A DNA stretch of 64,000 nt from Hoyosella subflava DQS3-9A1 (GCF_000214175.1 NC_015564.1:2914001-2978000), one strand, 5' to 3'; counted from the first letter of the stretch, positions 42,261-51,354 are shown. Numbers and translations: made by a program. Notes: generated by a model not told the origin, from the sequence alone.

Positions 42261-44349
42261 CGTGGCGCCTCGACCTTCGCTGCTGAGTGGACCCGGACTG
42301 CCGAGGGTGGCGTGGGTTCCCTGCCTGCGAAACGCTCGAGTACGAGTGGCAACCCTGTGAGCGAGCTGATCACCGCGTCTGGTTCCGAAAGCTGACGTTC
42401 GGTCGGCGCTGGCGGGGCTTCTCCGCGCAGCATCCATACTGCCCGCATGCCGAGCGACTGTGCCGGCCGGATGTCCGTATCCAGCCTGTTGCCGACATAG
42501 ACTGTCCGGTCAGCGCGGATACCCGCCTCGCGCAGCGCGTGCTGGAAGATCCTGCGGTCCGGTTTCACGGCACCCACGTGATCCGCGAGCGTGGTGACGG
42601 TGAAAAGGTCCCGCAGCCCATCGCGTTCCAGCGCGTCAAGAACGTTCTCCCGCGAGTTCGCGATGATGCCGAGCTGATACTGCTGGGCGAGTGCTGAAAG
42701 CACCGGTCGCACATCGGTATACAGCGAGGACTGCGGATAGTCCCAGTGGGCCCGTGCACGTCCGTCGAGTTCAGCGCGGCGCCCAGCCGCGAACCGCTCA
42801 GCGATGGTCGTGCGCAGCGACCCTTTCGCATATTGCCGTGCGCGTCGTACACGGCCCAGAACTCGGGATCCGTGACGGCAGGGTTCAGCTCGTGCACCGC
42901 TTTGAGGAGCGCCTGTGCGAAGCAATCGTCGTCGTAAATGGTGCCGCCGACGTCGAAGAAGATCGCGTCGACACGGTCTTCCGGACTGGGCTTGCGCAGC
43001 ATGATCGGGTGCCCAAGTACGCTGCCTCCAGCCATGGCTGCCAAATGGCCCACGGCGCTTCCCTCGGCTTCAGGGCGTGCTTCTGCCTCGCCGGGCAGCT
43101 TGAGGAACAGCACCAGAACCGCACTGAAGACGTACATTCCCGCGAAGATGATCATCACGCCCTGAACTCCGAGCGGCCCGAGGAAGATCCCGGCGATCGC
43201 GGGACCAACCATCACGCTGGCGCCCGCTCCAAGGTTCAGCGCTGCCATCGCCTGCCCCTTGTGTTCCGGTGCGAGCGAAGGCATCAGGGCAGATAGGGGC
43301 ACGTACCCAGCAAGTGTCGCGCCGTAGAGCCCAGCGACTAGCAGTGCCAGTGCATAGTTGGCACCGGCCGCGACTGGCACGTAGTAAAGCAGCAGGATGC
43401 TGACCGCAGAACCGATTCCACCGAACCAGCAGACCGTGGTGCGCCAGCCGACCTTGTCACCCACGACGCCAAAGATCAGATTGAACACGATGTTGACCGC
43501 GAACATCACAGTAAGCAGACGCAGCCACTCGCTGAGCGTGAATCCGATTGTCTCCGTGAAGAACGTCGGCATGAACACCAGGAAGCCGAACTGCGGCGCG
43601 GTGTTGATGGTCCGGACGATGGCACCAGCCCCGATCCTTGGGTTTCGCCACAGGATGGACACGCTGCCCAGCAGCGTTTTGACTGGATGCTCGCCTTCCG
43701 GTGCGAGCCGATGATAACCGGTGCGTTCTTTGACAGCGAGGAGCGCGAGCAGACCACCAAGAATGATGAGTATCAGCGCGAACCAGAGCGTCTCGTACTC
43801 TCCGATAAGGGGAATCATCCCGGCGGCGACGAGCGCTCCCAGCGTCGGCAGTCCGCCGGTGAATGCGAACCAGAACCACCCAACGGCGGTACCGAGGCGC
43901 CGCTGCGGTGTGGCTGCGGCGATCCAGACAAGGAAGCCATACGCGAAGAGCGGATAGCCAAAGCCGCGCAAACCAAACGCGATGAGGATGAGGGTGAAGT
44001 TCATCGAGGGGATCGCGATCGCGAGCAGCAGCACTTGCAGTGCAGCCCAGATCCCAAGCCCAAGCCACATGACCTTGCGAGGCCCCCATAGATCTGAGAG
44101 TGCTCCAGACAGCCACGCGGCGATACCGACGGTGACTCCGTACAACGTCCACATGAGCGCGATCTGTTCGCCCGACAGGCCGCGGTCCATCATGAATGGC
44201 GACAGATAGCCGGCCTCGACGCCGTCACCGATCATGAAGATTAAGAGGCCAACGTAGCCCCACAGCAGGGCTCGTGGCATTCCGAACCGGTCTGCCCACG
44301 ACCGCTTGGGCTCGATGCCCTGCTGCGGGAGACCTAATGAAGTCGTCAT
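42257..44349 (-). CDS. MFS polyol transporter fused to HAD phosphatase, with -1 frame shift
   Basis: The first frame (44349 to about 42820) encodes a 12-TM MFS permease of the RbtT/DalT/CsbX polyol type (MPRALLWGYVGLLIFMIGDGVEAG; SGALSDLWGPRKVMW). Without a stop it continues into a HAD phosphatase start (DAIFFDVGGTIYDDD). The frame then changes by -1 at A_AAG_GGT (42826-42820). The rest of the HAD domain (IIANSREN, GAVKPDRRIF, YVGNRLDTDI) is in the second frame to 42257. Read through, the product is about 697 aa; unshifted, 594 aa with a nonsense tail to 42565. Either programmed frameshifting, a mutation in the G run, or a sequence error. GGAGAGAG precedes the ATG. Confidence 0.75.
42820..42826 (-). 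promoter_or_regulatory. Candidate -1 slippery heptamer in MFS-HAD gene
   Basis: On the minus strand A_AAG_GGT fits X_XXY_YYZ exactly: tRNAs on AAG/GGT can re-pair on AAA/GGG. The -1 frame continues as SLRTTIAERF and contains all later HAD motifs. A single-base loss from the G run would look the same. Confidence 0.5.
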
Positions 44350-44445
44350 GTCTCTCTCCGTTCCTTGCCTCCATTCGGTGGGTTTTCCGAGGTGGAGGAG
44401 CTACTGATAGGAGACAGCTTCGACTGTGACTCAGACAACAAGATT

Positions 44446-44474
44446 GGGGAAGCAAACGTGATGTTTGCTTCCCC
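44446..44474. promoter_or_regulatory. Perfect palindrome, candidate DeoR operator
   Basis: GGGGAAGCAAAC (44446-44457), spacer GTGAT, GTTTGCTTCCCC (44463-44474): 12-bp arms without a mismatch. It lies about 100 bp upstream of both the MFS start and the DeoR start, so it is neither gene's terminator. It probably controls both directions. Confidence 0.72.
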
Positions 44475-44574
44475 GCATGTGAAGTTGTCGCTCCCATGTA
44501 GGGCACACAGCTGCGGTTCTCGATGAGAGATGTGATTTTCGCGTTAAGATAACACTGGCTACACAGGAGCTGAA

Positions 44575-45363
44575 ATGACCGGAATCGAACCCAGCACGAC
44601 CCAGGAGGAACGGCGAAACCGCATTCGGGAACGCGTCACCAGCGAAGGTTTCGCCCGAGCCCGGGAGTTCGCCGACGAGTTCAGCGTCAGTCTCATGACG
44701 ATTCACCGTGACCTTGACGTCCTGCAGGCTCAGGGCTGGTTGCGGAAGGTACGCGGCGGCGCGACCTCCGTCCCTTCCGCGGTCTTCCACGGAAACGTGA
44801 ACGAGCGGATGGCAGCGAAGTCCGACATCAAGCAGGCGCTCGCGAAAGCTGCACTGGAACTCGTCGTACCGGGTCAGACCATCATGATCGACGAGAGCAC
44901 GACGTGCCTGCACTTGGCGCAGTACCTGCCTGACCGGACGCCACTGACACTGATCACGAACTTTCAGCCGCTCATCGCGATGCACGCCGCCACGCCGGGG
45001 ATCACACTGATCGCGCTCGGTGGCGAGTATTTTCCGGCTTACGAAGCATTCCTGGGCCTGTACACGGCCGAAGGTGTCGCCAAGGTTCGCGCTGACACTC
45101 TATTCATGTCGACAACCGCGATCTCTCGCGGGCGGTGCTATCACCAATCGCAGGAAACTGTGCAGGTCAAAAGGGGCATGCTCCAGGCATCATCACGGCG
45201 GATTCTGCTGGTCGATCACACCAAGTTCCGCCGCGAAGGACTGTACGCGCTCACGTCACTCAATGAGTTCGACCTCGTCATCTCAGATGACGGGCTGCCG
45301 CTAGGAGAACAGCGCGCCATCAGGGACGCAGGCGTCGAATTAAGGATTGTGAAGGTGCATTAG
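44575..45363 (+). CDS. DeoR-family regulator of the polyol/sugar operon
   Basis: A 262-aa DeoR regulator: RIRERVTSEGFARAREFADEFSVSLMTIHRDLDVLQAQGWLRKVRGGA (HTH), then a sugar-phosphate sensor domain with IMIDESTTCLHLAQYLPD, LIALGGEYFPAYEAFLG and RRILLVDHTKFRREGLY. Such regulators usually respond to a phosphorylated sugar made by the operon's kinase. ATG has AGGAG 6 bases upstream and a TAAGAT -10 at 44545. It is divergent from the MFS-HAD/FGGY operon. Confidence 0.92.
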   Translation: MTGIEPSTTQEERRNRIRERVTSEGFARAREFADEFSVSLMTIHRDLDVLQAQGWLRKVRGGATSVPSAVFHGNVNERMAAKSDIKQALAKAALELVVPGQTIMIDESTTCLHLAQYLPDRTPLTLITNFQPLIAMHAATPGITLIALGGEYFPAYEAFLGLYTAEGVAKVRADTLFMSTTAISRGRCYHQSQETVQVKRGMLQASSRRILLVDHTKFRREGLYALTSLNEFDLVISDDGLPLGEQRAIRDAGVELRIVKVH

Positions 45364-45366
45364 CCT

Positions 45367-45654
45367 TCAGGCCGCCCAGGGTTCTTGCGCAGCCACCCAG
45401 CCAGGGCTCTTACGGATCGCGGATCGTGTGAGACGGTCGCGGAGGGACGGCTTCTTCACCCAGTCCAGGTCACCGGCCAGAATGTACTTCCCGGCAGCGC
45501 CATCTAACACGGTGAAGTAGGGCAGGCCAGAGGGATACACGCTGTGCGGACCATACACCGGGATCTCGCGCCCTTGGTGGTGCGCCACATAGTTACCCTG
45601 AGGCGCCGAGCGAGGGTCTAAGCGCCCTGGACCAGCAGAAAGTACCGTGCACAT
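45367..45654 (-). CDS. Hypothetical 95-aa protein
   Basis: A 95-aa protein with a strong AAGGAGGG 6 bases before the ATG. It reads ordinarily (GNYVAHHQGREIPVYGPHSVYPSGLPYFTVLDGAAGKYILAGDLDWVKKPSLRDRL) with no signal peptide or membrane helix, ending EPWAA. No family recognised. It is convergent with DeoR, 3 bases between the stops. Confidence 0.72.
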   Translation of the reverse strand: MCTVLSAGPGRLDPRSAPQGNYVAHHQGREIPVYGPHSVYPSGLPYFTVLDGAAGKYILAGDLDWVKKPSLRDRLTRSAIRKSPGWVAAQEPWAA

Positions 45655-45772
45655 AACAGACCCTCCTTTCAGGCAGATTCGTGAACTACTTACTTAGGCA
45701 ACGATCTGTCTGCGAGGGGTGTTCCCAGGAAGGCTAGTGTTTCCGATCACCGCCGGACTGGATCGCGAAATT

Positions 45773-46588
45773 TCATGCGCTCACGCGGGCTGCCACACGG
45801 CCCATACTGCGTACGGTGAGTATCTGACTTGCGTACCCCACCTGGCCATCCTTGTCATGGAGGGTCGTAGTCGTGGTCCCTTGTCCCCCGGTTCCGAAAA
45901 CGACTGTCGTGTCGAGGCCCACCCACCTTCCGTGTGGCTGACGGAAGAGATGGATCGTCAGATCGAGGTTGGGGAACATCCATTCACTCGGTGACTGTCG
46001 TACGGCAATTCCATTGGCGGTGTCGATGAGGCCGACAAAGTGAGCCAGGGCGCTCGCGGGCTCGTTGCCCACAAGCGTGACGTCTGTACTCACCCATGCG
46101 GTGGTGCGGCCCGGCTGCGGCGGGTTAGCCGTGCGCACATCAAGGGAGGCGATGTAGCCACCGGGCCACAGTTGCGACATGTCCCATGAGTCCATGGCCT
46201 CGGGTGGCGCGAGCTGTGCGTGCACGCCGCCGGCCACCGCGCTGGTGTCCTCCACTGATAGTCGCCACACGCGCGCACGGACAGCGTGGCGCCCACCGGC
46301 AGTGACGGTCGCCTCGAGCAGTTCAATGGTCTTTCCCGGCCGGATGACGTCGACACGAATGTCGAAGTCATCGATGCTCAGGACGCCGAGAATGTCGACG
46401 CTGATTCGCGTGATCGCCAGGTTGTCCGGTTCACGCTTGGCGATGAACCGTTCCACCGCGTGGATCATCAGTCCGACGACTGGGCTGATGTGCTGCTCCG
46501 TCGGCGACCATGCACCGCCGGTCCGCTCTGTGGGCCGGTAACGATGCTCGTCGATCCGGGTGAAATAGCAGTCAGGTTCGTCACGCAC
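45773..46588 (-). CDS. Double-hotdog acyl-CoA thioesterase-like protein
   Basis: About 271 aa from GTG 46588, or 283 aa from the TTG at 46624. Two hotdog halves are suggested: RIDEHRYRPTERTGGAWSPTEQHISPVVGLMIHAVERF and, later, VGLIDTANGIAVRQSPSEWMFPNLDLTIHLFRQPHGRWVGLDTTVVFG. The second is typical of TesB/acyl-CoA thioesterase II-like proteins. It likely hydrolyses an acyl-CoA. It is divergent from a TetR gene with TTCAACC...GGTTGAA arms between them. Confidence 0.8.
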   Translation of the reverse strand: MRDEPDCYFTRIDEHRYRPTERTGGAWSPTEQHISPVVGLMIHAVERFIAKREPDNLAITRISVDILGVLSIDDFDIRVDVIRPGKTIELLEATVTAGGRHAVRARVWRLSVEDTSAVAGGVHAQLAPPEAMDSWDMSQLWPGGYIASLDVRTANPPQPGRTTAWVSTDVTLVGNEPASALAHFVGLIDTANGIAVRQSPSEWMFPNLDLTIHLFRQPHGRWVGLDTTVVFGTGGQGTTTTTLHDKDGQVGYASQILTVRSMGRVAARVSA

Positions 46589-46619
46589 ACAACCGACGTT
46601 ACGACCGCGAAGGTGGTTT

Positions 46620-46657
46620 TTCAACCCTAGAGTCGACTAAACGCCCTATTGGTTGAA
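46620..46657. promoter_or_regulatory. Inverted arms in thioesterase/TetR gap
   Basis: TTCAACC (46620-46626) and GGTTGAA (46651-46657) are perfect inverse complements 24 bases apart, enclosing the 8-bp palindrome AGTCGACT (46631-46638). They lie between divergent starts and may be TetR half sites. Confidence 0.45.
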
Positions 46658-46703
46658 TTGTGGTATTTTTGCGCAGATCCGTTCGCGAGTGAGGAGCACA
46701 GCC

Positions 46704-47336
46704 GTGGAAACCGTGGAGACTGGGGAAACACCGACCCGGCTCTCCCGGCGCCGTGAGCGCCGCAAGGCCGAAATCGTGCGTGTCGCGATCTCCTTGCTGG
46801 CAACCAGCGGTTACCAAGGGATGGGGCTAGACGATGTGGCCGACGGCGCCGATATCGCGAAACCCACTCTCTACCACTACTTTTCCAGCAAGGACGAACT
46901 GGTTTCCGCGGCGTTGGAGACGTTATCGAACAATGTCCTGAACCGACTGATCGCCGTACTCGACGATGCTCCCGGCGATGCACACCGAGACCGGCTGCGC
47001 GCTCTGGTCAACGAACAGATCCGGATTATGACGGAGGAGTATCCGGAGGTCGGCACGATTTTCGCGTGGCAGACGTCCTGGCCGGACATGCATGACGAGG
47101 CCCGGAAGTCGATGCGCCGCAGACACGATGCGGTCTTCCGTCAGGTCGTCGTCGCAGGACTCGAGGCAGGCGAACTCGATTGCGCGAACATCGATGTTGC
47201 TCTGCAATGCCTGCACGGCATCATCAACAATGCGTCAATCTGGCTCTCGCAAATGAAGGATTCCGAACAGACGCTCACCACCCAGCGCGACCTTGTCAGC
47301 GCCGTCATGCGGATCTTCACCACCGAGCACTCCTGA
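46704..47336 (+). CDS. TetR-family regulator
   Basis: A 210-aa TetR protein: RRERRKAEIVRVAISLLATSGYQGMGLDDVADGADIAKPTLYHYFSSKDELV, then a helical sensor domain. GTG at 46704 has GAGGAG 7 bases upstream and is preferred to the TTG at 46653. Next to an acyl-CoA thioesterase-like gene, it may respond to an acyl-CoA or fatty acid. Confidence 0.88.
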   Translation: METVETGETPTRLSRRRERRKAEIVRVAISLLATSGYQGMGLDDVADGADIAKPTLYHYFSSKDELVSAALETLSNNVLNRLIAVLDDAPGDAHRDRLRALVNEQIRIMTEEYPEVGTIFAWQTSWPDMHDEARKSMRRRHDAVFRQVVVAGLEAGELDCANIDVALQCLHGIINNASIWLSQMKDSEQTLTTQRDLVSAVMRIFTTEHS

Positions 47337-47361
47337 CGCTGCCATGTCCTGGGCGTCCTGC

Positions 47362-48258
47362 TCAATTGAACGTGAACGTTACTCCGGTCAATTCTTCGCT
47401 CATGTCCCACAATTCCGCAGCGAGCTTTTGATTCTGCGCCACTCGAGAGATTTTCGCCGCACCCGGCTTGCCGCGCGTCTCCATCAGCGCGCGCGGTCCG
47501 GTATAGCTACCGGGGCCCCCATTGTTCGCCGCGTACAGCGTGGGAAGTGCCCCAGCCTTTGCGGACTGACTGACCACCCGGGCACCGAGCGGCGCGAGCT
47601 TGCGCAGAACCGGGTTGCTGCCAAGTCCGTCGTCACTGCCGTACAAGCCCGTTGCTGAGAAACCCGGGTGAGCCGCATTACTGACAAGTGGCGAACCGGC
47701 CGCGCGCGCACGCCGGTCCAGTTCCAGCGCGAACATCAAGTTGGCGAGCTTAGAGCGTGCATACGCGCGGTGCGGATCGTAACTCCGGTCCTCCTGCGGA
47801 TCGTCGAAATCCAGCTGCCGCCGCTGACGGTGTGCGAGCGACGACACCGTCACCACGCGGGGCTCAGCGGCTTCGAGCAGCCGGGGCATCAGTAGCGCCG
47901 TCAGCGCGAAATGGCCGAGGTGATTTGTCCCGAACTGCAATTCGAAACCGTCGGCGGTTTCGAGACGGCGCGGGGGCATCATGACACCTGCATTGTTGAT
48001 CAGGAGGTCAAGGGAACCTGACTGGCTGTCTGCGAATTCGCGCACCGAATCGAGACTCGCGAGATCCAGTTTCGCGGATTCGACGTCCGCATTCGGGATC
48101 TCCGCCCGGATCTCTTCGGCAGCGGCGGCAGCCTTCTGCTCGTTCCGGCATGCGAGTACGACGCTATCGCCGGCGCGGGCGAGTTCTGCCGCAGTGAAAT
48201 AACCGATGCCCGAATTCGCCCCCGTGACGACGGCCCTGCGCCGCTGCGTGCCAGTCAT
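47362..48258 (-). CDS. Short-chain dehydrogenase/reductase
   Basis: A 298-aa SDR of the retinol-dehydrogenase/WWOX-like group. Cofactor motif [25 protein letters not shown] in LINNAGVMM, catalytic Ser in VVTVSSLAH and YARSK (Tyr/Lys). NADP preference is suggested by [14 protein letters not shown]. The ATG at 48258 has AGGG 8 bases upstream. It oxidises or reduces a hydroxyl/carbonyl on an unknown substrate. Confidence 0.9.
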   Translation of the reverse strand: MTGTQRRRAVVTGANSGIGYFTAAELARAGDSVVLACRNEQKAAAAAEEIRAEIPNADVESAKLDLASLDSVREFADSQSGSLDLLINNAGVMMPPRRLETADGFELQFGTNHLGHFALTALLMPRLLEAAEPRVVTVSSLAHRQRRQLDFDDPQEDRSYDPHRAYARSKLANLMFALELDRRARAAGSPLVSNAAHPGFSATGLYGSDDGLGSNPVLRKLAPLGARVVSQSAKAGALPTLYAANNGGPGSYTGPRALMETRGKPGAAKISRVAQNQKLAAELWDMSEELTGVTFTFN

Positions 48259-48279
48259 GGGCACACCCTAACACTGAGT

Positions 48280-48735
48280 TCAGGGACGCGGCCTCCGTGT
48301 GCTGCCCCGCGGAGGTGCCTCACCAGGAGGGACGTCGCCCCGGTGGGTTGCGCCACGCGGCGAATTCGTCGACCCCGGACCCGTTCCTGGCGCGTCCGGA
48401 TCGAGCTTCGCGGCTCGTTCGAATTCTTGGTCCACCTTCGCACGCGCGCCGGTCGCCTCGGTGCGCTGTTCAGCGGCGCGATACCGCATTTGTTCTGCCT
48501 CCGCGGCCTTGGCCTCCGCCCGCGCTTTCGTCTCGCGCGCCCTCGCAGCAGCCGCTTCCGCCTCGGCTTCCTGCTCGGCGACCTCATGCTGGTGGGCCAC
48601 GGCACTACGACGTATTTCTTGCGCCTTGCGCCGCCGGTGTTCGGTCCGGCCGCGCATAACCATGGCGATGATCGCAGCGACTACGAGAACTGCGACGATG
48701 ATGATGACGATTGTGACGATCGTTGTGGTGTCCAT
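48280..48735 (-). CDS. Membrane-anchored coiled-coil protein
   Basis: A 151-aa protein. One N-terminal transmembrane helix (IVTIVIIIVAVLVVAAIIAMVM), a basic RGRTEHRRRK stop, then a long charged Ala/Glu/Arg coiled coil (about residues 45-110) and a Pro/Gly/Arg tail. Similar small proteins occur widely in actinobacteria without known function. GAGGTGAGGA precedes the ATG. Possibly co-transcribed with the SDR, 21 bases away. Confidence 0.8.
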   Translation of the reverse strand: MDTTTIVTIVIIIVAVLVVAAIIAMVMRGRTEHRRRKAQEIRRSAVAHQHEVAEQEAEAEAAAARARETKARAEAKAAEAEQMRYRAAEQRTEATGARAKVDQEFERAAKLDPDAPGTGPGSTNSPRGATHRGDVPPGEAPPRGSTRRPRP

Positions 48736-48950
48736 TGTGGTTCCTCACCTCGCGTGGCGTTGCACGGTGGTGCCGCTACAGCGGCCCGTGCATCGCGCCT
48801 AACGTGATGTGGATACCCGTAAAGACGTCCTTCATACCCTTAACATGGCGCTAATATTTGGACATTTCATGCATTCTTCGTGCCTGCCAGAGAATTCCAA
48901 CAAATGGAATCCGCGCTTCGCGGATCCCTCCATTCCATTAGAGTTCCTTT
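48736..48950. other. 215-bp divergent promoter gap
   Basis: Separates the coiled-coil gene (minus) from the pRiA4b-like gene (plus). It is locally AT-richer around 48841-48910. No clean promoter pair or palindrome was assigned. Confidence 0.4.
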
Positions 48951-50402
48951 GTGGCTCCCTCGAACGCTCCCGACGAACTGCCTGCGGATCAGCAACAGCT
49001 GCTGGATCAGTTCAAACAGCGCCTCGAGACGATGACGCCGTCCGAGCTTCACGAGGCGCTCGGTTCGATTCTCGTAGCCGGGCCGGCAGTCTCCGATCGC
49101 TACGCCGCCGCACGGCCCGACAACCGGCTCCCCCGGCGCGAAGATGTCGTCACGTTCGTCGTGCGAGTCGATATCAACGGAGCCGAACCTCCGCTGTGGC
49201 GACGCCTCGAGCTAGCGTCGGATCTGCTCCTCAACGAGGTCCACGATGTGCTGCAAGTCAGTTTCGGCTGGCAAGATCGTCATTTGCACCGCTTTTCGAG
49301 CGGCGGTGGCCCCTTCGACAGCGGCGCTGAACTTTACCTCTGCCCCTTCGACGCGGATGCAGGTGAAGACGAAGGCGTCCCCGAAGAAGAGGTCCGGCTC
49401 GACGAAGTCCTTTCCGAACCCGGAGATGTCCTCCACTACGTCTACGACTACGGCGATAACTGGATGCACTCCGTGAAGCTGGAAAAGGTGCAGCCTCGCA
49501 GTGGCGAAGAACCGGCCGCCCGGTGCACGGGCGGGCGGCGTCCGGGGCCGCCCGAAGACTGCGGCGGCGTGCGGGCATATGAGCTCGCCGTTCAGGACCC
49601 CCAGCGCTCACAGCTCGAACATCCGCTCATTCCATTCCGCGCCCGAGATATCAATGAAACCCTCCACGCGATGTTCGCCGACGTGGAAATGCCACCGTTC
49701 GTGCAACAGTTCACTGACTCGCTGCCAAGTACCTGCACGCGCCCAGTCCTACGGCTGATTACGGGCGCGAACCTCACTGCCGCCCCTGTGATCACGGAGG
49801 CGAACGCGGCTTCCATGGTGTCCCGCTATGCCTGGCTGCTGCGGCGCGCCGATAGCGACGGTATCCGACTCACCCAGGCCGGATACCTGCCGCCCAACGT
49901 GGTTCAGGAAGGCATACAGGCGCTCGAACTGGAGCCCACGATCTTCCAGGTGAATCGGGAAGTCAGCGTTGGGCCGCTGCTCCGACTGCGCAGGTCAGCA
50001 CAAGACAAGGGCTTACTACGAACAAAGAAGGGGACGCTCGTCCTCACTAAGCTCGGTCGTCGCCTGGCCCACGACCCACTGGCACTGTGGCACCACCTCG
50101 CGAGAACTGCCCCCGTCATCGCGGCGGACCCGTGCGAGTCGCACGCCTTGGTACTGCTGCTGCTGACGATCGCCGGTTTCGCCGACGATTCGGCACTCAC
50201 CCCGACAGCAGAATTGATGACAGAAATCGGGTGGCGCATGGATGACGAGCCACTCGATGCGATCGACGTGCTGGACTTGACGCAGCCGCTGTACCACGAC
50301 CTGTGCCTGGTCGGCGCTTTATCGCGGGAAGGCTGGGAACTGGACCACATCACCCCCGGCGGCGTCCAGTTCGCGCGCGCCGCGCTACAACGGCCCCTCT
50401 GA
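48951..50402 (+). CDS. pRiA4b ORF-3-like protein with extra C-terminal domain
   Basis: A 483-aa protein. Residues 65-215 form a plasmid pRiA4b ORF-3-like domain: VTFVVRVDINGAEPPLWRRLELASDLLLNEVHDVLQVSFGWQDRHLHRF, then HYVYDYGDNWMHSVKLEKV and RCTGGRRPGPPEDCGGV. The family is linked to plasmids and IS1096-type passengers; its biochemistry is unknown. A further 265-residue domain (GANLTAAPVITEANAASMVSRYAWLLRRADSDG, with LTKLGRRLAHDP) resembles a winged helix unit. GTG at 48951 is the start. No transposase is found nearby. Confidence 0.85.
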   Translation: MAPSNAPDELPADQQQLLDQFKQRLETMTPSELHEALGSILVAGPAVSDRYAAARPDNRLPRREDVVTFVVRVDINGAEPPLWRRLELASDLLLNEVHDVLQVSFGWQDRHLHRFSSGGGPFDSGAELYLCPFDADAGEDEGVPEEEVRLDEVLSEPGDVLHYVYDYGDNWMHSVKLEKVQPRSGEEPAARCTGGRRPGPPEDCGGVRAYELAVQDPQRSQLEHPLIPFRARDINETLHAMFADVEMPPFVQQFTDSLPSTCTRPVLRLITGANLTAAPVITEANAASMVSRYAWLLRRADSDGIRLTQAGYLPPNVVQEGIQALELEPTIFQVNREVSVGPLLRLRRSAQDKGLLRTKKGTLVLTKLGRRLAHDPLALWHHLARTAPVIAADPCESHALVLLLLTIAGFADDSALTPTAELMTEIGWRMDDEPLDAIDVLDLTQPLYHDLCLVGALSREGWELDHITPGGVQFARAALQRPL

Positions 50403-50510
50403 AACTGGGGAAACGAAGCCGAAGGTTACGAAACAGCCACTGCCGCAACGCAGCCGCTCCAGCCAACGTACGCTCCTGAGGAACATCCCCTCCCGGCAAA
50501 GGACAAGACC

Positions 50511-50660
50511 ATGCCCCCGTTCTCCGTTCTCGACTTTTCCACGCTCGGCGAAGACCAGCTCGGTATGCCCCGCGAGGAAATCTTCGACTCGATCTTCGGC
50601 ATCATGTACGCGCTCATCGAGATGCTCGGCCTCGGCGGAGCCACATTCCTGGGGCTTTAG
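50511..50660 (+). CDS. 49-aa small peptide gene
   Basis: Too short for routine gene calling, but AAAGGA lies 6-7 bases before the ATG and the frame fills the gap between the ORF-3-like gene and the convergent CHAP gene (4 bases before its stop). The product starts MPPFSVLDFSTLGEDQLGMP and continues with an amphipathic, then hydrophobic, tail ending GGATFLGL. There is no signal peptide. Its size and DFSTLG segment are reminiscent of corynebacterial PorA/PorH peptides; this resemblance is weak and is a suggestion only. Confidence 0.55.
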   Translation: MPPFSVLDFSTLGEDQLGMPREEIFDSIFGIMYALIEMLGLGGATFLGL

Positions 50661-50663
50661 CTG

Positions 50664-51272
50664 TTACAGCACCCCGTAGCCGATGATCCCCGAGTGGCCC
50701 GTGCTGACATTACGCGCGGCGACCTCTCCGTGAATGAACTCGTTGCCGCCGACGGTGGTCAAAGCCCCATCGTCGTTGCGGACGACGATGCTGGTGTGCT
50801 GGGTGAACTTGCTCCCTGGGGCATACAGGACCACATCACCAGCTTTCGGCTCGTAACCTGACTCGCGCGACTCGAAGCGGCCTTCCGCCCGGTAATACTC
50901 CTCGAGCGTGTACACGCCAGGGATTCGCCACCACCCAGAGTTCGGGTTCGCCAGCGGCATCCCAGCTTCGCGCATCACCCAGCTCACGAAGTTCGCGCAC
51001 CAGGCCTCGTCCGCGCCTTCTGAGTACTTCTCCCCCGGCGGATTCTCTGCGAACTCCGTACGAAGCACCTCGATCACCGCGGCCTGCCGTTCGTCGAGTT
51101 CAGTGACCTCGACAGCGGGGAACGTGCGGGGACGCACCATGTGCCACAGGTCAAAGTAGGCAGCAACCACCCAGACCAGGCCGATGATGAACACGAGAGA
51201 TGCCACCAGGAGCATTGCGACACGGTTTCGGCGCGGACGACGTGCAGCATGTTCATTCTGATCCCCTGGCAT
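50664..51272 (-). CDS. Membrane-anchored CHAP-domain amidase
   Basis: A 202-aa protein from ATG 51272 (GTG 51281 possible). N-terminal anchor VAMLLVASLVFIIGLVWVVAAYF, then a CHAP domain with the catalytic Cys in EAWCANFVSWVMREAGMP and His in KFTQHTSIVVRNDDG, plus GYEPKAGDVVLY. CHAP enzymes cleave peptidoglycan cross-bridges or stem peptides. Likely a periplasmic cell-wall hydrolase; no cell-wall binding domain is present. Confidence 0.87.
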   Translation of the reverse strand: MPGDQNEHAARRPRRNRVAMLLVASLVFIIGLVWVVAAYFDLWHMVRPRTFPAVEVTELDERQAAVIEVLRTEFAENPPGEKYSEGADEAWCANFVSWVMREAGMPLANPNSGWWRIPGVYTLEEYYRAEGRFESRESGYEPKAGDVVLYAPGSKFTQHTSIVVRNDDGALTTVGGNEFIHGEVAARNVSTGHSGIIGYGVL

Positions 51273-51354
51273 CGTCTGCACACCGCAAGTTTAGCTGCGT
51301 GCCCGCCTGTGGTTAGTAACGTGAGATCACCCCACTTTCGAAGGAGGCCGTCAC

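Noticed and set aside
50426-50644. 72-aa minus frame over the small peptide gene
   Set aside because: The plus-strand 49-aa frame has the ribosome binding site and better placement.
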